Below, piece by piece: positions 19,184-28,657 of a stretch of 64,000 bases of DNA. The DNA is from Ancylobacter sp. TS-1 (GTDB lineage Bacteria; Pseudomonadota; Alphaproteobacteria; Rhizobiales; Xanthobacteraceae). Both the position numbers and the translations under genes were made by a program. The notes beneath the pieces are model-generated. The model did no database searches, was not told the origin of the DNA, and saw only the letters and a program-made list of their open reading frames with translations. How positions within the stretch are numbered: position 1 is the stretch's first letter; each line of letters starts with the position of its first letter. The stretch lies in the NCBI RefSeq assembly GCF_009223885.1, contig NZ_CP045144.1, positions 1,240,001 to 1,304,000 of the forward strand. Reading direction: 5' to 3'.

Positions 19184-21697
19184 CTATTCGCTGCGGCCCA
19201 TGCTCTTCTTCACCGCCTCGATCAGCTGCTTGAGGGTGAAGGGCTTCGGCAGGAAGCCGAAATCCGCACCCTCCGGCAGGTTCTTGGCGAAGGCTTCCTC
19301 GGCATAACCCGACATGAATATCACCTTGATGTCGGGATGGGTGCCGCGCAACTCCTTCAGCAGCGTCGGGCCGTCCATCTCCGGCATCACCACGTCGGAG
19401 AGGATCAGGTCGACCTCGCCGCCGTGCTTCTCCATCACCTCGAGCGCCTCGATGCCCGAGCCGGCCTCCAGCACCTGGTAGCCGCGCGAGACCAGCGCCC
19501 GGGCGGCGAAGGCGCGCACGGCCTCCTCGTCTTCCACCAGCAGCAGCGTGCCGCGCCCGGTGAGGTCGGTCGCCTTCGGCGCCGGCTCCGGCTCGGCGGC
19601 GCGCGGCGCCAGCTCGGCCGCGTCGGGAATGTGGCGCGGAAGGAAGACGCGGAAGACCGATCCGCCGCCCAGCTCGCTCTCCACCTGCAGCGTGCCGCCG
19701 GTCTGCTTGACGATGCCGTAGACGGTGGAGAGGCCGAGGCCGGTGCCCTTGCCGACCTCCTTGGTGGAGAAGAAGGGCTCGAAGATCTTGTCGAGAATGG
19801 CCGGGGGAATGCCGGTGCCGGTGTCCGCCACTTCGACCAGCACATGATCCGCCGCCGGCAGCCCGGCCTCGACGAACTGCTCGGCCTGCGCGGCGGTGAC
19901 ATTGGCGGTGCGGATGGTCAGCGTGCCGCCGTCCGGCATGGCGTCGCGGGCATTGACCGCGAGGTTGACGATGACCTGCTCGAACTGGTTCAGGTCCGCC
20001 TTCACCGGCCAGAGGTCGCGTTCCTCCTTCACCTCCAGCTTCACGCGCTCGCCGAGCAGGCGGCGCAGCAGCATGGTGAGATCGCTCATCACGTCGCCGA
20101 GCCGCAGCACCTGCGGGCGCAGCGTCTGCCGGCGCGAGAAGGCGAGGAGCTGGCGCACGAGGCCCGCCGCGCGGTTGGCGTTCTGCTTGATCTGCATCAC
20201 GTCCTGGAAGGACGGGTCGGTCGGGCGCGAATTGGCCAGCAGCAGGTCGGAATAGCCGATGATGGCGGTCAGCACGTTGTTGAAGTCGTGCGCCACGCCG
20301 CCGGCGAGCTGGCCGACCGCCTGCATCTTCTGCGACTGGGCGAACTGCGCCTCCAGCGCGCGCTGCTCCGTCGTCTCGATCGCATAGACGATGACCGCCT
20401 CATGGGCGGCGCCGCCCTCCTCCACCGAGGCGAAATAGAAGCGCGCCGAGCGCCCGCCCTCGCGGTCGAGGCCGATATCGACCGGCGCGGATGGCGCCTG
20501 ACCGACCACGGCGGCGGCGATGGCCGCTTCCAGCGGCACCCGCGCCGCATCCGTCACCACGTCGACGAGGCGCCGGCGCTCGCCCTCGCGGCCGCCGAAC
20601 AGGCGGGCGAACATGGCGTTGGCGCGCACGATCCGCCCCTGCGCGTCCAGTTCGGCGATGGCGACGGGCGAATTATGGAAGAAGCGGGCGAAGCGCACCT
20701 CGGCGGCGCGGGCGGGATCGGCGGCGTTGTCCTCGCGCGAGCGGTTGACGACCAGCGTGCGCGAGGCGCCCGGCGTGCCGTCCGAGGCATAGGCGACACG
20801 GTGCCAGATCCGCACCGGCAGGGTCTGACCGTTCTTGCGCCGCAGGTCGAGGTCGAGAACCTCGGTGCGCACGCCGCCGGGCAGCGCCGCCATGCCGGTC
20901 AGCAGCGCCGCCGCCGGGCCGGGCACGATGTCGGCGACGGAGAGTCCGCCGGGGCCGAACTCGGCGAGGTCGTAGCCCAGCCAGTCGACCAGCGTCGCGT
21001 TGATATAGTGGATCGCCCCGCCCGCCGCCGAGAAGAAGCCGGCCGGGGCGTGGTCGAGATAGTCGATGGCGTGCTGGAGCTCGAGGAAGGCGGTCTCCTG
21101 CCGCTCGCGCTCGCGGGTGAGGTCGCTCACCGTCCACACGGCGGCCCGTGGGCCGCGCCCGCCCCCGGCCGCCGGCCGCGCCCCGAGCTTGAGCCAGCGC
21201 ACCGGCTGGCCGGGACCGGCGATACGCACTTCCTCGGTCAGCGTCTTGCCCTCGCGCACGCCCTGCGCGAGCCGGTAGACCGCCTCTGAGGCATCAGGAT
21301 CGCTGGTGAACAGGCGTTCGACAGGACGCGCCTCCTGCGGCGAGGCGGCGCCGGTGATCTCGTAATAGCGCGGATTGGCGTACAGCACCCGCCCCAGCGG
21401 GTCGACGATGCTCACCCCGTCCGGCGCGCTGTCGACGATGCGGCGGGCCAGTTCGTCGCGCGCGTCCGGAAGGCCGAAGCGCAGCAGGCCGGTGGCATAG
21501 GCGAACAGCGCGAACACGCCGACGACGGCGAGCACCGTCAGCAGGCCGATGATCCACGGGTCGGCGCGGTCGCGGCCGAGCAGCAGCAGCGAGACGACGG
21601 CGCCCACGAGCGCGAGGGCGACAAGCAGCACCAGCCGGATGCTGCCGCCGATCTCGGGCCGGTCGAGCGTGGGATCGTCGGGTCCGCTGTCCGCCAT
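19184..21697 (-). CDS. cckA: Cell-cycle hybrid histidine kinase CckA
   Basis: An 837-residue hybrid sensor kinase that, in alphaproteobacteria, drives the ChpT-CtrA phosphorelay. It has two N-terminal membrane segments (about residues 22-42 and 48-68), PAS domains (about 85-210 and 225-330, with a third weaker one to about 440), the H-box GVAHDFNN with phospho-acceptor His470, an ATP-binding domain with [18 protein letters not shown] and GTGLGLS, and a C-terminal receiver with the phospho-acceptor Asp768 in [13 protein letters not shown]. The transmembrane-PAS-HK-REC order and length match CckA. AGGA precedes the start. The gene is divergent from the FliO-like gene. Confidence 0.94.
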   Translation of the reverse strand: MADSGPDDPTLDRPEIGGSIRLVLLVALALVGAVVSLLLLGRDRADPWIIGLLTVLAVVGVFALFAYATGLLRFGLPDARDELARRIVDSAPDGVSIVDPLGRVLYANPRYYEITGAASPQEARPVERLFTSDPDASEAVYRLAQGVREGKTLTEEVRIAGPGQPVRWLKLGARPAAGGGRGPRAAVWTVSDLTRERERQETAFLELQHAIDYLDHAPAGFFSAAGGAIHYINATLVDWLGYDLAEFGPGGLSVADIVPGPAAALLTGMAALPGGVRTEVLDLDLRRKNGQTLPVRIWHRVAYASDGTPGASRTLVVNRSREDNAADPARAAEVRFARFFHNSPVAIAELDAQGRIVRANAMFARLFGGREGERRRLVDVVTDAARVPLEAAIAAAVVGQAPSAPVDIGLDREGGRSARFYFASVEEGGAAHEAVIVYAIETTEQRALEAQFAQSQKMQAVGQLAGGVAHDFNNVLTAIIGYSDLLLANSRPTDPSFQDVMQIKQNANRAAGLVRQLLAFSRRQTLRPQVLRLGDVMSDLTMLLRRLLGERVKLEVKEERDLWPVKADLNQFEQVIVNLAVNARDAMPDGGTLTIRTANVTAAQAEQFVEAGLPAADHVLVEVADTGTGIPPAILDKIFEPFFSTKEVGKGTGLGLSTVYGIVKQTGGTLQVESELGGGSVFRVFLPRHIPDAAELAPRAAEPEPAPKATDLTGRGTLLLVEDEEAVRAFAARALVSRGYQVLEAGSGIEALEVMEKHGGEVDLILSDVVMPEMDGPTLLKELRGTHPDIKVIFMSGYAEEAFAKNLPEGADFGFLPKPFTLKQLIEAVKKSMGRSE

Positions 21698-21943
21698 GTC
21701 CTAGCCAGAAGCCCTGCGCGGCCGAAGCGGCGCGAGGGCGATTCAACCTCGCCTTCTTGGTGCCCGACCCGGCCCCTGGGAGCAAGGGCCGATTGGGCTT
21801 ATCCGCGTCGCGCGAGTCCCGTCGGCGCCCCGCGTTTCGCCGGGACTTGCCGGAAGCGGCCTTCCGCGACACAAAGGAGGCACGTGTACCCGGCGGGCCG
21901 GAGGGCAATGCGCCCCCGGACCGCGCTTGGCGGAGATGTGGCC

Positions 21944-23086
21944 ATGTTGGAAATGATGTCGGGACTGGGTCCGGTTGGGCTGGCTCTCGCCGTGCTGGCC
22001 GTGCTGGCACTGGTGGCGATTCTGGTCGTGCTGATCGGTCGCCGCGGTCATGGCCACCGCAACCACGGGCTTGTCGCCGGCCATAGGCTGGCGGTGATCG
22101 ACCAGGTGCAGATCGACGAGAATCGGCGCCTCGTGCTGATCCAGCGCGACGAGATCCAGCATCTGGTCATTCTCGGCGGCGGCAGCGATTTCCTCGTGGA
22201 GAGCGGCATTCCGAGCGTCCGCCTGCGCGAGCCGGTCGGCGAGGCCCCGCGCGCGCAGCGCGAACCCGCGCCGGTCGCCCGCGATCCGCGCGCGGCACCG
22301 CCGCCGGCTGCCGCTCCTGCGCCCGAGCCGCGCATGGCGCCCGCCCGCCCGGCCGAGCCCCCGCAGCGCCCGACGGCGCCGGCACCCGCCCCGGTTGCCG
22401 CGCCCGTGGCGCCGCGTACCCCGCCACAGCCGCCGCAGCTGCCGCCGCGCGAGATGACGGTCGACGCCGAGCTCGCCGCCGCCCTGTCCCGCCGGCCGGC
22501 GGTTCCCCCGGCGCCGGAAATCACTGAGCCGGCGCCCGCCCCCACGCCGCCGCCCCGCCGCGCCGCCCCGCCGCCCCGCGCGGCCGAGCCGGCGCCGCGC
22601 CTGTCGGCCAAGCTCGACCCCTCGCTCGCCGGCATGGCCGATGAGCTGGAGGAGGCGCTGCGCCGTCCCGTCGCTCCCGAAATCGCGCCCGTGCGGCGCA
22701 GCCCTGCCGCAGAACCGGCCGAGGCCGAGCGCGTGATCCCGCCGGTCGTCCCGCCTCGCGCCGCCGAGGAGCGTCCGCGCACGGAATCCGCCGAGGCCGC
22801 GCCGATGGTGCCCGCCGTGCCGGCACCCGACCTGCGCGGCACCGACTTCCGCGCCGCCGAGTTCCGCGCCGCCGATATCCGGGCAGGCGAAGTCCGGACA
22901 GGCGAGGCCCGCATTCCCGAACCGCGTATCCCGGAAGCGCGTATCCCGGAGGCCCGCGCGCCCGAGCCGCGCGCACCGGAACTGCGGGCGCCGGAACTGC
23001 GCGCGCCCGTCGAGCCGGCAGCGGAATCGTCCGATCCGTTCGAGGAGGAGATGGCGAATCTCCTTGGGCGCGGCCGGCGCCCCTGA
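21944..23086 (+). CDS. FliO-like membrane protein with long Pro/Ala-rich tail
   Basis: 380 residues. The N-terminus has one membrane helix (about 8-32) followed by a FliO-type domain (about 40-85) with the pattern RLAVIDQVQIDENRRLVLIQ and HLVILGG. FliO assists assembly of the flagellar export gate. The remaining 300 residues are low-complexity: Pro/Ala-rich, then a run of about nine five-residue units of the type RxPEx near the C-terminus, ending in an acidic ESSDPFEEEMANLLG motif. No other flagellar gene is nearby. It lies between cckA (divergent) and dksA (convergent). GGAG eight bases upstream sets ATG 21944. The domain name is fairly sure, the function is not. Confidence 0.72.
   Translation: MLEMMSGLGPVGLALAVLAVLALVAILVVLIGRRGHGHRNHGLVAGHRLAVIDQVQIDENRRLVLIQRDEIQHLVILGGGSDFLVESGIPSVRLREPVGEAPRAQREPAPVARDPRAAPPPAAAPAPEPRMAPARPAEPPQRPTAPAPAPVAAPVAPRTPPQPPQLPPREMTVDAELAAALSRRPAVPPAPEITEPAPAPTPPPRRAAPPPRAAEPAPRLSAKLDPSLAGMADELEEALRRPVAPEIAPVRRSPAAEPAEAERVIPPVVPPRAAEERPRTESAEAAPMVPAVPAPDLRGTDFRAAEFRAADIRAGEVRTGEARIPEPRIPEARIPEARAPEPRAPELRAPELRAPVEPAAESSDPFEEEMANLLGRGRRP
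22858..23012 (+). repeat. Degenerate 15-bp tandem repeats coding RxPEx pentads
   Basis: Within the FliO-like tail, 15-base units encode successive pentads beginning with Arg, first of the types RAAEF, RAADI, RAGEV and RTGEA, then RIPEP, RIPEA, RAPEP and RAPEL. Two adjacent units are almost identical at the DNA level. Confidence 0.65.
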
Positions 23087-23142
23087 CCGGGGACGTCCCG
23101 CCCGCGCGCGGCGCGCACGCGCCCGATCATCCGAGCAAAAGA

Positions 23143-23173
23143 AAACGGCGATCTGCGTGGCAGATCGCCGTTT
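23143..23173. terminator. Perfect 13-bp bidirectional terminator hairpin
   Basis: Stem AAACGGCGATCTG, 5-base loop, exact complement ending in TTT. It lies in the gap between the convergent FliO-like and dksA genes. Confidence 0.88.
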
Positions 23174-23234
23174 CGATTCAAGGACGTTTCAACTCAACCC
23201 GTACAGCGCGCACCGGGCACCGAGCCGGCTGCCG

Positions 23235-23651
23235 TCAATCGTCGCGGTAGACGCGCTCGCGCCGCTCGTGGCGCTCCTGGGCCTCGATCGACAGCGTGGC
23301 GATCGGCCGGGCTTCGAGGCGCTTGAGCGAGATCGGCTCGCCGGTCTCCTCGCAATAGCCGTAGGAGCCGTCGTCGATCCGCTCCAGCGCCGAGTCGATC
23401 TTGGCGATCAGCTTGCGCTGGCGGTCCCGCGCCCTGAGCTCGATCGCGCGGTCGGTCTCGGAAGAGGCACGGTCGGCGATGTCGGGGTGATTCTGGTTTT
23501 CGTCCTGAAGGTGCTGCAGCGTCTCTTTCGCCTCGCGCAGGATGTCGTCCTTCCACTGCAGCAGCTTCTGGCGGAAATACTCCCGCTGCCGCTCGTTCAT
23601 GAAAGGCTCGTCCTCGCGGGGGCGGTACTCCTGGTCGATCTCGATCGACAT
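23235..23651 (-). CDS. dksA: RNA polymerase-binding transcription factor DksA
   Basis: A 138-residue DksA that binds the RNA polymerase secondary channel and tunes rRNA and amino-acid promoters with ppGpp. It has an N-terminal coiled coil with the tip residues DxxDRASSETD (about 57-67), then the C-terminal zinc-finger region YGYCEETGEPISLKRL. Only one of the four zinc cysteines remains (Cys99 region), as in other alphaproteobacterial DksA proteins, so zinc is probably not bound. GAAGG precedes the ATG. A promoter-like pair lies at 23696-23724. Confidence 0.94.
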   Translation of the reverse strand: MSIEIDQEYRPREDEPFMNERQREYFRQKLLQWKDDILREAKETLQHLQDENQNHPDIADRASSETDRAIELRARDRQRKLIAKIDSALERIDDGSYGYCEETGEPISLKRLEARPIATLSIEAQERHERRERVYRDD

Positions 23652-23695
23652 CGGCCTTCGTCCTCGTGTTGCGGGGGCACCCCTGTCGGGCGGAG

Positions 23696-23724
23696 CTTAT
23701 ATCGCCACGCCTTGCCCGGCACAA
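23696..23724 (-). promoter_or_regulatory. Putative sigma-70 promoter of dksA
   Basis: On the minus strand TTGTGC (-35) and TATAAG (-10) are separated by exactly 17 bases. The predicted transcript start lies about 38 bases before the dksA ATG. Confidence 0.5.
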
Positions 23725-23861
23725 CATCTGTCAGCGTCATCAACGCGACACGAAATGCTGGATTTTTCAGCAGCTTGCGCGCCGATTCGAGGCATCCCGC
23801 CAGGACGCAGCAACGCCGTGCCGGACGCGGGCACAGGCCTGCCGCCCGCGAAGGACGGCCG

Positions 23862-24728
23862 TTATTCGAAGCCGAGGAAGAAGGTGTAGGAGAGCGAGAC
23901 GCCGGCCTGGAACTGGTTGCGGTCGCCGTTCTGCACAACGAGCGGGCTGTCTGCCGCCGCGTCCATCAGGTACTTGTACTCGGCGAAGACCGAGCCGGTG
24001 ATGTTTTCGGTGAATCGCTTGAGCACCTGACCGCCGAAACCCACCGAATAGATGCCGCCACCCGCCTGATAGGGCGCCAGCGGGTTGCCGAGCGCGGTGG
24101 CGTTCAGCGATTCGTACGGGGTAATCCCGTAATAGGCGTCGATGTAGCCCGAGCTCGCCAGCGTCATGCGCGGGCCGGCCGAGAAGGTCGCGCCCCACAG
24201 TTCAGGGCTGAAATGGATGGCGTCGAGCGCGATGTCCGCCACCACGCCGTCGAAGCCGCCGAAGCCGTAGCGCAGTTCGCCGCGCAGGCGCAGCCAGTCG
24301 GCCGGGAACCACTGGGCGTAGCCGCCGACCTCGAAGGCATAGTCGACGTCGTTCAGGCCCCACAGAGCGCGGGCGCTGCTCGAATCGCGGCTCCAGTCGA
24401 ACTTGCCGACGACGCCGGCCTCGAACACGCCGGTGTCCCACAGCGCGATGCTGGGGTTGTCATTGAAGCTGGAGAAGCGGCTCAGCCGGTCGGCGCGGGT
24501 GACGCTGATGATCGGCTTGAAGCCGAACTCGTATTCGTCGGAGCCGGACCAGGTGGGCTGCCCCATCACGTAGCCGCCCAGGGTGAGCGTCCATTCGCGA
24601 TTGGTCGCTTCCGCCTTGGCGTAAGTCGGATCGGTTTCATAGGCGGGATCGGCGGCGCGAACCGCCGACGTCGACAGCCCCATCGTCCCGGCGACCAACA
24701 CCACACCCGCCCAGCCGATTGCACGCAT
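23862..24728 (-). CDS. MipA/OmpV family outer-membrane protein
   Basis: A 288-residue beta-barrel protein. The signal peptide (about residues 1-24, ending SAVRA-A) is followed by a barrel of alternating hydrophobic strands typical of MipA/OmpV: TLGGYVMGQPTWSGSDEYEF, GVVGKFDWSRD, YGFGGFDGVVADI, FSAGPRMTLAS, YYGITP and a terminal strand ending in phenylalanine-rich YTFFLGFE. MipA scaffolds murein enzymes in E. coli, while many homologues are simple porin-like proteins. ATG 24728 was chosen because AGGA lies eight bases upstream. It is divergent from the phosphatase gene. Confidence 0.88.
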   Translation of the reverse strand: MRAIGWAGVVLVAGTMGLSTSAVRAADPAYETDPTYAKAEATNREWTLTLGGYVMGQPTWSGSDEYEFGFKPIISVTRADRLSRFSSFNDNPSIALWDTGVFEAGVVGKFDWSRDSSSARALWGLNDVDYAFEVGGYAQWFPADWLRLRGELRYGFGGFDGVVADIALDAIHFSPELWGATFSAGPRMTLASSGYIDAYYGITPYESLNATALGNPLAPYQAGGGIYSVGFGGQVLKRFTENITGSVFAEYKYLMDAAADSPLVVQNGDRNQFQAGVSLSYTFFLGFE

Positions 24729-24898
24729 TGTCGCCATCCTGTGAACCACGTCGTTATTCAATACAGTACCCTACGCTGCCTGTGGTTGCCGAAAAGTCAC
24801 TTAACGAATTTGGTGTCACACAAGCGACGCAGCCCGCCGCTCGCATGCGGGGCGAGCCTGCCTATATGTTCGTAACCGCTCACCGGAACGCTGCCCCC

Positions 24899-25417
24899 AT
24901 GCTCCGCCTCCTGCTGCTCCGCCACGCCAAGTCCGACTGGCCCGAGGGCGTGCCCGACATCGAGCGTCCGCTCGCCGCGCGCGGCCGGCGCGGGGCTGTG
25001 GCCATCGGCGCCTATATGGCGGACGAGGCCCTGCTGCCGGCGCGCGCGCTGGTCTCGCCGGCCCGGCGCACCCTCGAGACCTGGGAGATCGCCACGCGCG
25101 GCTGGCCGACCCATGTCCAGCCCGTCTACGAGCAGGCCATCTACGAAGCGCCGTCGGAGCACCTGTTGGGGCTCGTGCGCGGGCAGGAGGCGTTCTCGCC
25201 GCTTCTCATCCTTGGGCACAATCCCGGCATGGAGGCGTTCGCCGCCGCGCTGCTGCGCCGCGAGCAGCGCGCCAAGGTGCTGCCGAAGTACCCTACCGGC
25301 GCGCTCGCCGTCATCGACGTGCCCATCGAGCGCTGGGCGGATCTGCGCCCGGGGCGCGGCACGCTCGAACGCTTCGTCACGCCGCGCGCGCTCGGCGTCG
25401 AGAAGGACAAGGAGTAG
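24899..25417 (+). CDS. SixA-like histidine phosphatase
   Basis: A 172-residue phosphatase of the RHG superfamily. The catalytic motif is LLLRHAKSDW at the N-terminus, the second arginine lies in SPARRTLET, and the second histidine in LILGHNPGMEAF. SixA dephosphorylates phospho-histidine proteins; homologues with this short length are common in alphaproteobacteria. ATG 24899 was preferred because it begins right at the first strand; ATG 24866 is possible. The stop codon is almost adjacent to the YcjX GTG start, so the two are cotranscribed. Confidence 0.87.
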   Translation: MLRLLLLRHAKSDWPEGVPDIERPLAARGRRGAVAIGAYMADEALLPARALVSPARRTLETWEIATRGWPTHVQPVYEQAIYEAPSEHLLGLVRGQEAFSPLLILGHNPGMEAFAAALLRREQRAKVLPKYPTGALAVIDVPIERWADLRPGRGTLERFVTPRALGVEKDKE

Positions 25418-25419
25418 AC

Positions 25420-26883
25420 GTGGCCTCACGGCTCGACTGGCTGCTCGACGAGGCGCTCCTCACGGCGCGCACGGTGATCGACCGCGCCGAGGACTTCGCC
25501 AGCCCGACCCTGCGGCTCGGCATCACCGGGCTCTCGCGGGCCGGCAAGACCGTTTTCACGACCGCGCTTGTGCACGCGCTCACGCGCGGCGGGCGGCTGC
25601 CGGTCTTCCGCGCCATGCATGAGGGTCGCATCGCCGGCGCGCGGCTGGAGCCGCAGCCCGACGACGGCGTGCCCCGCTTCGACTATGAGGGGCATCTGGC
25701 GACGCTGGTCGACGACCGCCGCTGGCCTGAATCGACGCGGCGCATCAGCGAGCTGCGGCTCGCCATCGACTACGCTCCCGCGCGCGGCGGCCGGCGCACC
25801 CTCACCCTCGACATCGTGGACTATCCCGGCGAGTGGCTGCTCGACCTGCCGCTGCTCGACCAGAATTTCGCGGAATTCTCGGCCCGCAGCCTGCTGCTCG
25901 CCCGCGCCCCGGCGCGGCGGGTGCTGGCCGGCCCCTTCCTCGCCGCGCTGGAGAGCGTCGATGCCGACGCCCCGGCGGACGAGGCCGAGGCGCGCCGGCT
26001 GGCGGGCCTGTTCACCGACTATCTCGCCGCCTGCCGCGCCGAGACCGTCTCGATGAGCCTGCTGCCGCCCGGCCGGTTCCTGATGCCGGGGGACCTGGAA
26101 GGCTCGCCCGCCCTCACCTTCGCCCCGCTCGACCTCTCCGAAGGCGCCGAGGCCCCGGCCGGCTCGCTGCACGCCATGATGCAGCGGCGCTTCGAGGCGT
26201 ATAAGGAGCGCATCGTCCGCCCCTTCTTCCGCGACCATTTCGCCCGGCTCGACCGCCAGATCGTGCTGATCGACGTACTCTCGGCGCTCAATGCCGGCCC
26301 GGCGGCGCTGGCGGATCTCGAAGCGGCGCTGGACGGCATCCTCGCCGCCTTCCGCACCGGGCGGAACTCCTGGCTTTCCGCCCTGTTCCGCCACCGCATC
26401 GGCCGCGTGCTGTTCGCCGCCACCAAGGCCGACCATCTGCACCACACCAGCCACGACCCGCTGGAGGCGATCCTGCGCCGCCTCGTCGAGCGGGCGCTGG
26501 CGCGGGCACACGACGCCGGCGCGGAGATCGACGTGGTGGCGCTTTCCGCTGTGCGGGCGACGCGCGAGGCGATGGTGAAGCGCGGGCGCGTCCATCTGCC
26601 CGCCATTGTCGGCGTGCCCGAGGCCGGCCAGCACGGCGCCGACGATTTCGACGGGCTGGCCGAGGCCGCCGTCTTTCCCGGCGACCTGCCCGAGAACCCG
26701 GCCGCGCTGTTCGACCCCGCCCACGGCTTCAGCGGACTTTCCGACGCGGCGGGCGGGGATTTCCGCTTCCTGCGCTTCCGCCCGCCCGAGGTCGAGCGCA
26801 ACGCCGATGGCCTCGCTCTGCCGATGCCCCATATACGTCTGGATCGCGCGCTGGAATTCCTCCTCGGCGACCGGCTGAAATAG
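25420..26883 (+). CDS. ycjX: YcjX family P-loop GTPase-like protein
   Basis: A 487-residue protein of the YcjX/DUF463 family of predicted nucleotide-binding stress proteins. The P-loop GLSRAGKT is at 37-44. IVDYPGEWLLDLPL (about 130) and the ATKADHLHH motif (about 345) are conserved family blocks that resemble the G3 and G4 motifs. The start codon is GTG, with AAGGAG five bases upstream. It forms an operon with the SixA-like gene before it and the YcjF gene 6 bases after it, the common ycjX-ycjF pairing. The cellular role is still unclear in the family. Confidence 0.92.
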   Translation: MASRLDWLLDEALLTARTVIDRAEDFASPTLRLGITGLSRAGKTVFTTALVHALTRGGRLPVFRAMHEGRIAGARLEPQPDDGVPRFDYEGHLATLVDDRRWPESTRRISELRLAIDYAPARGGRRTLTLDIVDYPGEWLLDLPLLDQNFAEFSARSLLLARAPARRVLAGPFLAALESVDADAPADEAEARRLAGLFTDYLAACRAETVSMSLLPPGRFLMPGDLEGSPALTFAPLDLSEGAEAPAGSLHAMMQRRFEAYKERIVRPFFRDHFARLDRQIVLIDVLSALNAGPAALADLEAALDGILAAFRTGRNSWLSALFRHRIGRVLFAATKADHLHHTSHDPLEAILRRLVERALARAHDAGAEIDVVALSAVRATREAMVKRGRVHLPAIVGVPEAGQHGADDFDGLAEAAVFPGDLPENPAALFDPAHGFSGLSDAAGGDFRFLRFRPPEVERNADGLALPMPHIRLDRALEFLLGDRLK

Positions 26884-26889
26884 CAACCG

Positions 26890-27909
26890 ATGAACGAACG
26901 CACCCCGCGCCGTCCGCAGGCCTTCCGTCTCGACGACCCCGACGTCGTGCTCGCCGGCGATGGCGGCCCCGTGCGGCGCGGCGCGGTGGTGGTCACGCCC
27001 GCCCCCGTCGAGGTGGCGGACGAGGCCCCCGCCCTGCCGCCCGCCCCGCCGAAGACCTCGCGCTGGGGCACGCTGTTCTGGACCGGGCTCGGCGGGCTGG
27101 TCAGCCTCGGCACCGGGCTCGCCGTCTCCAAGCTGATCGAGGACCTGTTCGCGCGGGCCGACTGGCTCGGCTATGCCGGGCTGGGCTTTGCCGCCGCGCT
27201 CGCTTTGGCGAGCCTTGCCATACTGGCGCGCGAGGTGTTCGGGCTGATGCGGCTGCGCACGCTCAACCATCTGCGCACCGAGGCCGCGAGCGCGCTGGAG
27301 AAGGACGACCGCCGGCTCGCCGAAAAGGTGACGGGGGAGCTTCTCGCTATCGCCGAGTCTTCGCCGCGCCTGTTCCGCGCCCGCACCGAGCTGAAGAGCC
27401 ACCTCGGCGCCATCATCGACGGCGCCGACCTCGTCCGCCTCACCGAGCGCCAGCTCATGGGGCCACTGGACGCCGAGGCCACGCGGCTGGTGTCGAACGC
27501 CGCCCGGCGCGTCTCTGTCGTCACGGCGGTTTCGCCGCGCGCGGCGGTGGACCTGATTTTCGTACTGCTGACCGCCATCGGCCTCGTGCGCCAGCTCGCC
27601 TATTTGTATGGCGGGCGGCCGGGCGCGCTCGGCATGGTGCGGCTGTTCCGGCAGGTGGTCGCCCATCTCGCCGTCACCGGCGGCATGGCGGCGGGGGATT
27701 CGCTGATCCAGCAGGTGGTGGGGCACGGCATCGCCGCCAAGCTCTCGGCCCGGCTCGGCGAAGGCGTGGTCAACGGGCTGCTGACGGCCCGGCTCGGGCT
27801 CGCCGCCATCGACGTGACGCGGCCGATGCCGTTCGCCGCCCTGCCCGCGCCGGCACTCACCGACGTGGCGTCGGGACTGGTCAGCCGGAACGAGGAGACG
27901 CAGCCCTGA
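26890..27909 (+). CDS. ycjF: YcjF family membrane protein (DUF697)
   Basis: A 339-residue inner-membrane protein. The N-terminus is soluble and proline-rich, followed by two membrane helices (about residues 58-78 and 93-113), then a cytoplasmic helical domain, and a DUF697 region with VSPRAAVDLIFVLLTAIGLVRQLA and YGGRPGALGMVRLFRQV. The pairing with YcjX is conserved in proteobacteria and suggests a membrane partner of that GTPase. The start follows the ycjX stop by 6 bases. Confidence 0.91.
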   Translation: MNERTPRRPQAFRLDDPDVVLAGDGGPVRRGAVVVTPAPVEVADEAPALPPAPPKTSRWGTLFWTGLGGLVSLGTGLAVSKLIEDLFARADWLGYAGLGFAAALALASLAILAREVFGLMRLRTLNHLRTEAASALEKDDRRLAEKVTGELLAIAESSPRLFRARTELKSHLGAIIDGADLVRLTERQLMGPLDAEATRLVSNAARRVSVVTAVSPRAAVDLIFVLLTAIGLVRQLAYLYGGRPGALGMVRLFRQVVAHLAVTGGMAAGDSLIQQVVGHGIAAKLSARLGEGVVNGLLTARLGLAAIDVTRPMPFAALPAPALTDVASGLVSRNEETQP

Positions 27910-27923
27910 AGCGCGCCGGCCCC

Positions 27924-27943
27924 GACACGTCAGCTATGACGTG

Positions 27944-27945
<2 letters not shown>
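27924..27945. terminator. Perfect hairpin between ycjF and ferredoxin genes
   Basis: Stem GACACGTCA / TGACGTGTC with a GCTA loop, located between two convergent stop codons and overlapping the ferredoxin stop. There is no T-run, so it may be a weak or Rho-assisted terminator. Confidence 0.45.

Positions 27946-28657
<712 letters not shown>

Noticed and set aside
19169-21289. A 706-codon frame antisense to cckA
   Set aside because: Composition typical of a shadow frame and full overlap with an unmistakable kinase gene.
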